Part shown: positions 33,113 through 40,514 of the stretch, one piece after another
Numbering within the stretch: the first letter of the stretch is position 1
Layout: every line of letters begins with the position of its first letter
Assembly (NCBI RefSeq): GCF_021654285.1
Contig: NZ_JAKFZS010000038.1
Coordinates: 1-46,395 of the forward strand
Source: Pseudoalteromonas luteoviolacea
Lineage (GTDB): Bacteria; Pseudomonadota; Gammaproteobacteria; Enterobacterales; Alteromonadaceae
Reading direction: 5' to 3'
DNA: 46,395 nt
The notes under the pieces: generated by a model
Told to the model about the DNA's origin: nothing
Databases searched by the model: none
Seen by the model: the letters and a program-made list of their open reading frames with translations, nothing else
Translations under genes and position numbers: made by a program

Positions 33113-33619
33113 TCATTTATAAAAGTTAAGTGCTAACTCATCTAAGACGATAAAGAGGCGTAAATCTAGCTCTAATTGATGATAATCAGGCTCCATGTTA
33201 CAGCACAGTTTATAAAACGCTTTGTCATGTTCGGCATGTTTAAAGTGCGCTAATTCGTGAACAATGAGTGCGCGTAATATGGCTTCGGGCGCATATTTTA
33301 GTTGGTTGTTTAAAGCTATGTCGTAACGTGCTTTGAGTTTTTGGCCATGACGATGCTGTTTGTGAGTGTGTGTGCCAAGCGTCCCCTTCATCATGTCTGT
33401 ATGTTTAGTGAAGCTGACATTATTTAATCTTGGGGTATTTTTCAAAAAGCGCTGCTTAATATCAGTACAGTATTGATACAGCGCTTGCTGGTTTTGTAGT
33501 TGGTGGCTGCAAGGGTATTTATTTTTGAAATAGCTTTGTAATTTATGCTCTTTTATCAAAGAAGCAATTTGTGCTTGTAAGCTGTCAGGATAGTGCTGGA
33601 AATACTTTAATTGCTGCAT
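33113..33619 (-). CDS. YgjP-like metallopeptidase-fold protein (DUF45)
   Basis: 168 aa with HELAHFKHAEHDKAFYKLCCNMEPDYHQLELDLRLF: the HELAH zinc motif (H121-H125) and the Y.QLE.DLR.. C-terminal motif of the YgjP (M48-like, DUF45) family. The N-terminal ~100 residues are shorter and basic. Function of the family is poorly known; nucleotide pyrophosphatase activity has been proposed for YgjP. No signal peptide, so cytoplasmic. Convergent with the M48 lipoprotein gene. The 259 nt upstream (33620-33878) hold no credible gene. Confidence 0.88.
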   Translation of the reverse strand: MQQLKYFQHYPDSLQAQIASLIKEHKLQSYFKNKYPCSHQLQNQQALYQYCTDIKQRFLKNTPRLNNVSFTKHTDMMKGTLGTHTHKQHRHGQKLKARYDIALNNQLKYAPEAILRALIVHELAHFKHAEHDKAFYKLCCNMEPDYHQLELDLRLFIVLDELALNFYK

Positions 33620-33812
33620 TGTTGTGCTTATATAATTTTGCGGACATTCTGCTAAGTATTATAACTTCTTGGGTGCTTAAATTAACTGCTTTGGGCATAG
33701 TGGCTGCAGTAAATATACGTTTTGCACTGACAGAGTATAACATTTGCAAAGGTATTCCAGTGAAATCGCATTCATTTATTATGGAAAAGCTCGATATGTA
33801 CAGGGAGTGAAG

Positions 33813-33830
33813 AGGGTGTTGAAACACCCT
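33813..33830. other. small hairpin downstream of the first precursor gene
   Basis: AGGGTGTT-GA-AACACCCT, a perfect 8-bp stem, 49 nt past the stop of the 33879-34040 peptide. It has no T run in the minus direction (CTTCACTCC), so termination is uncertain. Confidence 0.4.
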
Positions 33831-33878
33831 AAATTATCAATTTGATATGTAGTAGAAAGCTAAATCTTAATTTAGTTA

Positions 33879-34040
33879 TCAGCAGATCTGGCAGCAGCTA
33901 GAAGTACCACTATTATCTTCTGTAGGAGGCAATTGAGCATGAGCTTGTCCGCCAGCGATACCTTTCGTTTGTGCATTTGGCAGGCGAACCTTGTCATGTG
34001 ATAGTGTCTTTACTTGTTTTTTTTGTAGCTTTAGTAACAT
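33879..34040 (-). CDS. RiPP-like precursor peptide 1 (53 aa)
   Basis: Short gene translated by hand. It starts at ATG 34040 with AAGAAGGA six bases upstream. The leader MLLKLQKKQVKTLSHDKVRLP is followed by NAQT....AGG, and the core (residues 32-53) is rich in Ser, Thr and Cys, ending SSCCQIC. Leaders of the form L.LKKK..K.LS...LP...T..VAGG are typical of class I lanthipeptide-like precursors with a GG cleavage site. A second gene with the same leader lies upstream at 34347. No lanthionine synthetase, transporter or C39 peptidase is within the window. The family call is by motif; the final product is unknown. Confidence 0.68.
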   Translation of the reverse strand: MLLKLQKKQVKTLSHDKVRLPNAQTKGIAGGQAHAQLPPTEDNSGTSSCCQIC

Positions 34041-34105
34041 GGTTTTTCCTTCTTATTTAATTTAAGAACCAATTTTACGCTGCCATTGACTTTCAATTAT
34101 GTCAA
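34041..34105 (-). promoter_or_regulatory. duplicated upstream region of precursor 1
   Basis: The 65 nt before ATG 34040 align without gaps to the 65 nt before ATG 34544: TTGACA at the far end, GGCA, TTGGTT, AAGGA and ACC-ATG fall at identical offsets in both. TTGACA is the likely -35; the -10 is less clear (TTAAAT, 17 nt or more downstream). The remaining gap 34106-34346 shows no gene. Confidence 0.55.
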
Positions 34106-34318
34106 GTACTTACGGTGAACGCCAATGTGTATTATTGGTTTATTAAAGCGTGTGAGGCTTCACAATTAGTTGCAAAACCTAAAGTAAACGGTTTTATTTA
34201 TGTTAGAGCGTTGAAATTATCTGTAGCGTGCGAAACATAATGGGTACCTCGAAGAGGTTTTAACTTTAAAAATGGGAGTATATCTAGTTAGAAGGGGTTT
34301 TGCGTTAGAGAGGTGGAA

Positions 34319-34337
34319 GTGAGTGCTAGGCACTCAC
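34319..34337. other. hairpin downstream of precursor 2
   Basis: GTGAGTGC, TAG, GCACTCAC: perfect 8-bp stem, 9 nt past the stop codon of the 34347-34544 gene. It is followed on the minus strand by a C/T-rich stretch rather than a T run. It may end or stabilise the short transcript. Confidence 0.5.
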
Positions 34338-34346
34338 CACATAGCA

Positions 34347-34544
34347 TTAATTGGTTTCTAACGTGCAACAGTCTGAGGCACGTGAGTTGCCTCCTGGTAA
34401 GGCAAAGACTGCCTGACAACAGTCCGAAGCGCGTGAATTGCCACCAGATTTTCCGCCCGCAACATCATGCGTTTGCGCGTCAGGTAAGCTGGCTTTGTCA
34501 TAGGATAAGGTTTTTACTCGTTTTTTTTGTAGTTTTAGTAGCAT
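34347..34544 (-). CDS. RiPP-like precursor peptide 2 with duplicated core (65 aa)
   Basis: ATG 34544 is preceded by GAAGGA, six to seven bases away; an upstream in-frame start at 34616 overlaps the yecE-like stop and is unlikely. The leader MLLKLQKKRVKTLSYDK..LPDAQTHDVAGG matches peptide 1 at most positions and ends in GG (30-31). The core carries GGNSRASDCC twice (residues 34-43 and 51-60), separated by QAVFALP, with different codons for the two copies. The Ser, Cys and Thr content would suit thioether or azole formation. Tandem cores suggest two products per precursor or an internal duplication. No modification enzyme is nearby. Confidence 0.68.
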   Translation of the reverse strand: MLLKLQKKRVKTLSYDKASLPDAQTHDVAGGKSGGNSRASDCCQAVFALPGGNSRASDCCTLETN

Positions 34545-34609
34545 GGTCAATCCTTCACTATTTTTATTATAACCAAATCCAACATGCCAGTTTACGTTCG
34601 AACTGTCAA
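34545..34609 (-). promoter_or_regulatory. upstream region of precursor 2 with TTGACA and TATAAT
   Basis: TTGACA (minus, 34604-34609) is 65 nt from the start codon, the same distance as in the first gene. TATAAT (34566-34571) gives a start near 34558, just before GAAGGA (34551-34556). The spacing between these two hexamers (32 nt) is too long for one promoter, so the TATAAT probably works with a weak TAAACT-like -35. It overlaps the end of the yecE-like gene region. Confidence 0.5.
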
Positions 34610-34612
34610 ATT

Positions 34613-35461
34613 TCACAATAATGTTTGTTGCTGCGGTTGTTTTTCCGCAGGGAAAGGCAGTAGCACCTTGTGGTCAATTCCTAAGTCTTGAATAAATTGT
34701 CGCGCTAACAGTGGTGCGTCGTAGTTGTCCGCAGTGTGAAAAAAGACGATGGGCTCTTTACCTTCAGCGAGCCATGTATGGATTTTTTTGAGCCAAGGCT
34801 GATAAAATGGGCGATTATTTTCAAGTGCAGAGCAACCTACGAAACGCAACATAGGCCGCTCACCGGTTGCAATGACGTTGACAGGGACTCGGGGCTTTTT
34901 ACGTTGTGCATCTTCAATCGCTGGTGTGCTTGGCGCTTCACTAAATAAAGGGCGCGTATCCATCATGATGCGATTAATGCCTTTACTCATCAAAAATTGG
35001 TTTAAGCGCTTTTCATTATCGTCTTTACGAAAAAATGCTAAGTTGCGTACTTCTATACCTAGACAAAGTTCACTGGGTAATTGAGCCACAAAGTTTTGTA
35101 TCCTTGGGAGATGCTCGGGTCCACAACTAGCAGGTAGTTGTAGCATGACCATACCTATTTTTTCGAATAGTGGCGAAAAGAGGGTTAACCATGTTTCTAG
35201 CTCTTTGTGACAATTTTGCAGCGCGAGCTCATGCGATATTTGTTTAGGTAGCTTAAAAGTGAACCTAAAATCATCGGAAATGGCATTTTTCCATTGTAAA
35301 ACGGTGTCAGGTTTTGGGTTAGCGTAAAACGTTGTATTGCCTTCAACACTATTAAACATGGTGTCATATTCACTGAGCATGTTGGCATTACTACAGTGCT
35401 GACTAAAAAAGCGTCCTTTCCAGTGCGATGAGCTCCATTGTGGGCAACCTAAATACAACAT
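34613..35461 (-). CDS. YecE-like DUF72 family protein
   Basis: 282 aa from ATG 35461, where AAGAGA lies just upstream; an in-frame ATG 35473 has no ribosome binding site. E. coli YecE begins similarly (M.Y.G.PQWS...W). TIM-barrel DUF72 signatures are intact: FNSVEGNTTFYANPK, DDFRFTFKLP..ISH, PLFEKIGMVMLQLPAS, GIEVRN..FF, NRIMMDTRPLF, DAQRKKPRVPV and FFHTADN. The enzymatic role of the family is unknown. It is divergent from aspS. Confidence 0.92.
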   Translation of the reverse strand: MLYLGCPQWSSSHWKGRFFSQHCSNANMLSEYDTMFNSVEGNTTFYANPKPDTVLQWKNAISDDFRFTFKLPKQISHELALQNCHKELETWLTLFSPLFEKIGMVMLQLPASCGPEHLPRIQNFVAQLPSELCLGIEVRNLAFFRKDDNEKRLNQFLMSKGINRIMMDTRPLFSEAPSTPAIEDAQRKKPRVPVNVIATGERPMLRFVGCSALENNRPFYQPWLKKIHTWLAEGKEPIVFFHTADNYDAPLLARQFIQDLGIDHKVLLPFPAEKQPQQQTLL

Positions 35462-35656
35462 AGTTCTCTTCATTAGTGTTTTTTTCGAGTTTAACAAATT
35501 GAGAGTACCTAAAAAAATCAACTTTGCGAAGATTCCTTGCTTTATAAGGATGACAAAGCCCCCCAGTTTTATATAATTGGCGATTATTTTTGTTAATTAC
35601 GATAGCTATAGGCTGGATAGCACTTTTTCATGCAAGCCTAAGCAAATAGGAACGAT

Positions 35657-37438
35657 ATGCGCTCTATATACTGCGGAAATTTAAATAAGGACCACGTAGG
35701 TCAAGAAGTCGAATTATGTGGTTGGATCAATAAGCGCCGTGACTTAGGTGGATTAATTTTCGTCGACTTAAGAGACCGTGAAGGCTTGGTTCAAGTTGTT
35801 TTTGACCCAGAAGTTGAAGGCTTGATGGACGTTGCAAATACGCTGCGTCAAGAGTTTTGTGTGAAAGTGACAGGTAGTGTGCGTGCAAGACCTGACAGCC
35901 AAGTTAACAAAGACATGGCAACCGGTGAAGTTGAAATCTTGGGCACAGGCCTTGAGATCATTAACCGTTCTGAGCCTTTGCCGTTAGACTTTAACCAGCA
36001 AAACTCAGAAGAGCGTCGTCTAAAGTACCGTTATTTAGACCTTCGCCGTTTAGAGATGAGCGATCGTATTAAGCTACGTGCAAAAGCATCAAGTTTCGTG
36101 CGTCGTTTCTTAGATACTAATGATTTCCTAGACATTGAGACACCAGTACTGACGAAAGCAACACCTGAGGGTGCGCGTGATTATTTAGTACCAAGCCGTG
36201 TACACAAAGGCAGCTTCTACGCATTGCCGCAATCACCACAGCTGTTCAAGCAGTTGTTAATGATGTCTGGATTCGACCGTTATTATCAAATCGTAAAATG
36301 TTTCCGTGATGAAGATTTACGTGCTGACAGACAACCAGAATTCACCCAAATCGATTTAGAAACGTCATTCATGAGTTCTGATCAAGTGCGTGAAGTCACT
36401 GAGCGTATGATCCGTGAAATGTGGCAAGAGCTACTAAACGTTGATCTTGGTGAGTTCCCAACCATGCCATATGCTGAAGCGATGCGTCGTTTTGGTTCAG
36501 ACAAGCCTGACTTACGTAACCCATTAGAGCTTATTGACGTTGCTGATATTGTTAAAGATGTCGAGTTCAAAGTTCTAGCGGGTCCTGCTAACGATGAAAA
36601 AGGTCGTGTTGCAGTACTAACAGTCCCAGGCGGTGCTGAATTATCTCGTAAGCAAATCGACGAGTACACTAAGTTTGTAGGTATTTACGGCGCGAAAGGC
36701 CTTGCTTGGATGAAGGTTAATGACCGTGAAGCAGGCATGGAAGGTGTGCAATCACCTATCGCTAAATTCCTAAATGAAGATGTGATCAGTGCATTACTAG
36801 AGCGCACTAACGCGCAAACAGGTGACATCATTCTATTTGGTGCAGATAAGCGCAACGTGGTGAACGAAGCGATGGGTGCACTGCGTCTGAAAGTTGGTTT
36901 GGACAGAGAGATCACTGATCTGAACAAGTGGGCGCCACTTTGGGTTGTTGACTTCCCAATGTTTGAAGAAGATGACGAAGGTAACTTGCACGCGGTACAT
37001 CACCCGTTCACAGCACCAAAGGACATCAGCGCACAAGAGTTAGAAGCAAATCCAGCTGTGGCGATTTCTGATGCGTACGATATGGTGCTTAACGGCTATG
37101 AAGTCGGTGGTGGTTCTGTTCGTATCCACAATAACGAGATGCAACAAGCAGCATTCAGAATTTTAGGTATTGAAGAGCAAGAGCAGCAAGATAAGTTTGG
37201 CTTCTTACTTGACGCACTAAAATACGGTACACCCCCACATGCTGGTTTAGCGTTTGGTCTTGACCGTCTAGTAATGCTTCTATGTGGTACAGATAACATT
37301 CGTGACGTGATTGCATTCCCTAAAACAACTCAGGCGTCTTGTTTAATGACCAATGCGCCAAGCGTTGCAAACCCAGATGCACTGACTGAGCTTGCAATTG
37401 CAGTACAAGCACAGCAAGAACAAAGTGAAGAGCAGTAG
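35657..37438 (+). CDS. aspS: aspartyl-tRNA synthetase
   Basis: 593 aa, bacterial type. OB-fold anticodon domain (~1-110, WINKRRDLGGLIFVDLRDREG), class II core with motif 1 LDTNDFLDIETPVLTK, motif 2 (FRDEDLRADRQPEFTQID), the GAD-type insertion (~285-420) and motif 3 GLAFGLDRLVMLL. It charges tRNA-Asp. Start MRSIYCGNLN fits the family; AGGAACG precedes it. It ends at a strong terminator, so aspS is separate from ruvCAB. Confidence 0.98.
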   Translation: MRSIYCGNLNKDHVGQEVELCGWINKRRDLGGLIFVDLRDREGLVQVVFDPEVEGLMDVANTLRQEFCVKVTGSVRARPDSQVNKDMATGEVEILGTGLEIINRSEPLPLDFNQQNSEERRLKYRYLDLRRLEMSDRIKLRAKASSFVRRFLDTNDFLDIETPVLTKATPEGARDYLVPSRVHKGSFYALPQSPQLFKQLLMMSGFDRYYQIVKCFRDEDLRADRQPEFTQIDLETSFMSSDQVREVTERMIREMWQELLNVDLGEFPTMPYAEAMRRFGSDKPDLRNPLELIDVADIVKDVEFKVLAGPANDEKGRVAVLTVPGGAELSRKQIDEYTKFVGIYGAKGLAWMKVNDREAGMEGVQSPIAKFLNEDVISALLERTNAQTGDIILFGADKRNVVNEAMGALRLKVGLDREITDLNKWAPLWVVDFPMFEEDDEGNLHAVHHPFTAPKDISAQELEANPAVAISDAYDMVLNGYEVGGGSVRIHNNEMQQAAFRILGIEEQEQQDKFGFLLDALKYGTPPHAGLAFGLDRLVMLLCGTDNIRDVIAFPKTTQASCLMTNAPSVANPDALTELAIAVQAQQEQSEEQ

Positions 37439-37454
37439 TCACTGACTTACTTTG

Positions 37455-37483
37455 AAAAGGCGGCTTTAATAGCCGCCTTTTTT
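37455..37483 (+). terminator. intrinsic terminator of aspS
   Basis: AAAAGGCGGCT, loop TTAAT, AGCCGCCTTTTTT. A perfect GC-rich stem with T6. Confidence 0.93.
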
Positions 37484-37490
37484 GTTTAAC

Positions 37491-37510
37491 AACTGGAAAT
37501 CCATACAGTA
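37491..37510. promoter_or_regulatory. degenerate LexA-like box upstream of ruvC
   Basis: AACTGGAAATCCATACAGTA has CTGG-N8-ACAG, one change from CTGT-N8-ACAG. It lies 40 nt before ruvC. Since ruvAB is a known LexA target in many gammaproteobacteria, weak control here is plausible but uncertain. Confidence 0.4.
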
Positions 37511-37549
37511 TTTTGGCATGATGTTGAAAAAAGCAAAGAGGGCAGTGCC

Positions 37550-38071
37550 TTGGCAGTTATTTTGGGCATAGACCCTGGTTCGAGATTTACAGGTTATGGT
37601 GTTATTGAGCATCAAGGTGCAAAGTTTAAATACTTAGGTAGCGGCTGTATTAAAGTTGGAGAGCATGATTTTCCGACTCGATTAAAAATGATCTTTCAAG
37701 GCATTAGTCAGTTGATAGAACAGTTTTCTCCAGACAGCTTTGCGATAGAGCAAGTATTTATGGCACATAACCCAGACTCAGCGCTGAAGCTTGGACAAGC
37801 TAGAGGTGCCGCCATTGTTGCAGCCACTATGCAAGATGTGGTTGTACATGAATATTCGGCAAGGCAGATCAAACAGGCTGTGGTGGGCACCGGTGGAGCA
37901 AATAAGTCTCAGGTGCAAGAAATGGTAAAACGCATTTTAAAATTACCGGGCACCCCACAAGCAGATGCTGCCGATGCATTGGCAATTGCAATTTGTCATG
38001 CACACTCTGAACAAAACTTAATTCGCTTAGCAGGCAATGCTAAAAAGACAGTTCGTGGAAGGTTAAGATAA
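37550..38071 (+). CDS. ruvC: Holliday junction resolvase RuvC
   Basis: 173 aa. It cleaves Holliday junctions moved by RuvAB. Active-site acidic residues lie in ILGIDPGS (D8), FAIEQVF (E66-like) and the late acidic pair of PQADAADALA. The likely start is TTG 37550 (fMet-AVILGIDPG), because E. coli RuvC starts MAIILGIDPG and GAGGG lies 7-8 nt upstream; no in-frame ATG or GTG fits. First gene of ruvCAB. Confidence 0.96.
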   Translation: MAVILGIDPGSRFTGYGVIEHQGAKFKYLGSGCIKVGEHDFPTRLKMIFQGISQLIEQFSPDSFAIEQVFMAHNPDSALKLGQARGAAIVAATMQDVVVHEYSARQIKQAVVGTGGANKSQVQEMVKRILKLPGTPQADAADALAIAICHAHSEQNLIRLAGNAKKTVRGRLR

Positions 38072-38073
38072 TT

Positions 38074-38691
38074 ATGATAGGTAAACTCAGTGGTACTTTA
38101 TTAGAAAAGCAGCCGCCAGAAATTCTCATTGATGTAAATGGGGTAGGCTATGAAGTACAAATGCCGATGACTTGTTTCTACGAGCTGCCAAGTACGGGTC
38201 AGCCAGCAGCGATTTTCACACACTTTGTTGTTCGTGAAGACGCTCAGCTGTTATTCGGGTTTAATAACAAAACAGAGCGTGCTTTATTTAGAGAGCTGAT
38301 TAAAGCAAATGGTGTGGGCCCCAAACTTGCGCTCGCTATTTTGTCAGGTATGTCAGCTGAGCAATTTGTGCAGTGCGTAAATCATGGTGATGCATCTACG
38401 TTAGTTAAAATTCCAGGTGTAGGCAAAAAGACCGCAGAGCGTCTAGTCTTAGAAATGAAAGACAAGTTAAAAGACTTTGGTCATGACTTGTTTACGCCAT
38501 TTAGTGATAAGGCTGTTATCCCGCCACAGGACGATCCTACTGTGGGAAATTTACCCGCTGATGACGCCATTGCGGCGCTAGTGGCGCTGGGCTATAAAGC
38601 TGCTCAGGCACAAAAAGCAGTTAAAGCTGTTAAAGGCGATGGTTTAGATACTGAAACCATTATCAAAGAAGCGCTTAGGTCTATGATGTAA
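38074..38691 (+). CDS. ruvA: Holliday junction helicase subunit RuvA
   Basis: 205 aa. A tetramer that clamps the junction and recruits RuvB. N-terminal OB-fold (MIGKLSGTLLEKQPPEILIDVNGVGYEV), two helix-hairpin-helix motifs (LIKANGVGPKLALAIL and LVKIPGVGKKTAERLVLEM), and a C-terminal domain III (~155-205) that touches RuvB. It starts 2 nt after ruvC. Confidence 0.98.
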   Translation: MIGKLSGTLLEKQPPEILIDVNGVGYEVQMPMTCFYELPSTGQPAAIFTHFVVREDAQLLFGFNNKTERALFRELIKANGVGPKLALAILSGMSAEQFVQCVNHGDASTLVKIPGVGKKTAERLVLEMKDKLKDFGHDLFTPFSDKAVIPPQDDPTVGNLPADDAIAALVALGYKAAQAQKAVKAVKGDGLDTETIIKEALRSMM

Positions 38692-38693
38692 TT

Positions 38694-39695
38694 ATGATAG
38701 AAGCTGACAGACTAATTGAGCCCGAAGTTCAGGGTAATGAAGAACAAATTGATAGAGCGATTCGCCCAAAACTACTGAGTGATTACACGGGGCAGCCTCA
38801 TGTGAAACAGCAAATGGAAATTTTCATTGAAGCTGCGCGCACACGTGAAGAAGCGCTGGACCACTTATTGATTTTTGGTCCGCCTGGGTTAGGTAAAACA
38901 ACCCTTGCAAATATTGTAGCCAATGAGTTGGGTGTGAACATTAAAACAACATCAGGCCCAGTACTCGAAAAAGCGGGTGATTTGGCTGCTATGTTGACCA
39001 ACCTTGAAGAAGGTGATGTGTTATTCATTGATGAGATCCATCGTCTTAGTCCGCAAGTGGAAGAGATTTTATATCCAGCGATGGAAGACTATCAGTTAGA
39101 TATCATGATCGGAGAAGGGCCAGCAGCACGTTCTATCAAATTGGATTTACCGCCATTTACATTGGTTGGTGCGACGACTAGAGCGGGATCGTTGACTTCA
39201 CCGCTCAGAGACCGTTTTGGTATTGTGCAAAGGCTTGAGTTTTACTCAGTGGATGACTTGTCACAAATTGTCAGCCGTTCTGCACATTTTTTAAATTTAG
39301 AAACAACCGAAGAAGGCGCCCGTGAAGTTGCCAAAAGGGCACGCGGTACGCCGAGGATCGCAAACCGCCTGTTACGTCGTGTCCGTGATTTTGCTGATGT
39401 AAAAGGTGATGGCAGCGTTGATAAAACCATTGCTAACCAAGCATTAGATATGGTTGACGTCGATAAATGTGGTTTTGACTATATGGACAGAAAGTACTTG
39501 CTGGCCATTATAGAGAAGTTCACCGGCGGACCTGTGGGCCTTGATAACCTTGCTGCGGCAATTGGTGAGGAGAAAGAGACGATAGAGGATGTGATAGAGC
39601 CATACCTGATCCAGCAAGGCTTTATACAACGTACGCCGAGAGGGCGAATAGTATCCGACCGAGCATATCTACACTTTGACCTTTCTAAAGAATAG
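38694..39695 (+). CDS. ruvB: Holliday junction helicase motor RuvB
   Basis: 333 aa AAA+ motor that drives branch migration. Walker A GPPGLGKT (~60-67), Walker B DEIHR (~112), sensor GATTRAG with arginine finger in the PLRDRFG segment, and the C-terminal winged helix (GFIQRTPRGR). 2 nt after ruvA, same operon. A terminator follows. Confidence 0.98.
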   Translation: MIEADRLIEPEVQGNEEQIDRAIRPKLLSDYTGQPHVKQQMEIFIEAARTREEALDHLLIFGPPGLGKTTLANIVANELGVNIKTTSGPVLEKAGDLAAMLTNLEEGDVLFIDEIHRLSPQVEEILYPAMEDYQLDIMIGEGPAARSIKLDLPPFTLVGATTRAGSLTSPLRDRFGIVQRLEFYSVDDLSQIVSRSAHFLNLETTEEGAREVAKRARGTPRIANRLLRRVRDFADVKGDGSVDKTIANQALDMVDVDKCGFDYMDRKYLLAIIEKFTGGPVGLDNLAAAIGEEKETIEDVIEPYLIQQGFIQRTPRGRIVSDRAYLHFDLSKE

Positions 39696-39703
39696 CAGCG
39701 ATT

Positions 39704-39732
39704 AAGCCATCGTACTTACGATGGCTTTTTTA
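39704..39732 (+). terminator. intrinsic terminator of ruvCAB
   Basis: AAGCCATCGT, loop ACTT, ACGATGGCTT, then T4 with TTAATTG. It starts 8 nt after the ruvB stop. Confidence 0.93.
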
Positions 39733-39784
39733 ATTGTATTCATTTGAATTTGCTAGCCCTTCAATCTGAACTTAAATTTCAGGC

Positions 39785-39812
39785 AAAAAAAAGCCCGCAC
39801 ATATGTGCGGGC
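39785..39812 (-). terminator. strong minus-strand Rho-independent terminator
   Basis: GCCCGCACATATGTGCGGGC (39793-39812), a perfect 20-nt palindrome, is followed on the minus strand by eight Ts. On the plus strand it is followed by GAAAACAAC, so it works on the minus strand only. Confidence 0.9.
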
Positions 39813-40000
39813 GAAAACAACAAGTTGAAGGAAGTAATCCAGGGAACTGATGAGTCTGTTAAGGTTTTATCCAAAAGGTTCTCATCAAAAGCAACAGAGT
39901 AAATCAGAACTCTATCACTCGGTAACTGGCTTTGCATTGCGTTAAGCAGTGCGCTCAGTACAGGGTGTATATTAGAGATCTTATGGATTATTATCAAACT
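39785..40000 (-). ncRNA. candidate small RNA between ruvB and tolQ
   Basis: A minus-strand transcript is implied by a strong one-directional terminator (39785-39812) that serves no annotated gene. A TATAAT -10 (40007-40012, minus) predicts a start near 40000 and a ~215-nt RNA. The 72-codon frame inside it (TTG 39997 to 39779) has no ribosome binding site and runs through the terminator stem, so a non-coding role is more likely than a protein. Promoter strength (-35 TTAGTT) is weak. No sRNA family is recognised. Confidence 0.5.
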
Positions 40001-40006
40001 AGAAAA

Positions 40007-40012
40007 ATTATA
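40007..40012 (-). promoter_or_regulatory. TATAAT -10 for the candidate sRNA
   Basis: Perfect TATAAT on the minus strand with a weak -35 (TTAGTT, 16-nt spacer). It would start transcription near 40000, upstream of the terminator at 39785. Confidence 0.4.
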
Positions 40013-40159
40013 TCTTTCAGATAAAAATAACTAATGCGAATGCTATTTACCATTTTTTACATTGGTAGAATATGCTGATATCAGTAGGTGTATCTAATTG
40101 ATTTAAATGAATTTGTACTATTTATGCGCAAAATGTGAATATTAGATAATTTGTTGTTA

Positions 40160-40174
40160 ATTGGTATTACCAAT
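40160..40174. promoter_or_regulatory. ATTGGT-N3-ACCAAT palindrome (GntR/PdhR-like site)
   Basis: ATTGGTATTACCAAT matches the TTGGT-N3-ACCAA core bound by PdhR and LldR-type GntR regulators. It lies 340 nt before tolQ and 150 nt beyond the candidate sRNA promoter. The gap 39733-40514 otherwise has no gene; inverted TTTATTC / GAATAAA arms lie at 40188-40210. Confidence 0.45.
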
Positions 40175-40514
40175 GGTGTTTTGAGCATTTATTCGCGCAA
40201 AGTGAATAAATCCCTTACTTTATGCATTCTGAGTAAATAATTACGCTTGCTTTGTCGGTTAGGAATAAAAATGTTAATTAATCAGTAAAAGCGGAAAATA
40301 AAATGATTTAAATGCTGAAACAAACATATGGGGTTATAAAGGTCTTGCTAACTTAGACATTGTGCTATTTATCGACATTTAAGCTAATTTTATAGCTTTG
40401 TCGTTGTAAGGCCTTATTTGTGTGGTTAAACTACCTGAACCTTTTGTCGTGCTTGAAGTCTATCTGTTTAAAGGCGCCATGCCGGGTACACAATATTATT
40501 AGGAGTGTTAAAAC

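Noticed and set aside
33571..33827. Overlapping frames of about 80 aa on both strands between ygjP-like gene and precursor 1
   Set aside because: They overlap each other and the start of the ygjP-like gene, have no good ribosome binding site and no recognisable motif.
34319..34337. GAGTGCTAGGCACTC as a CIRCE element for the HrcA-like protein
   Set aside because: The half-sites are in the wrong order and spacing (CIRCE is GCACTC-N9-GAGTGC); it lies downstream of a gene, not before a chaperone.
34347..34616. Longer 89-aa version of precursor 2 starting at 34616
   Set aside because: The extra 24 residues overlap the yecE-like stop, lack homology to precursor 1, and the inner ATG has the ribosome binding site at the same offset as precursor 1.
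39779..39997. 72-aa frame on the minus strand as a protein gene
   Set aside because: TTG start, no ribosome binding site, and the frame runs through the stem and T tract of a strong terminator; a non-coding RNA explains the region better.
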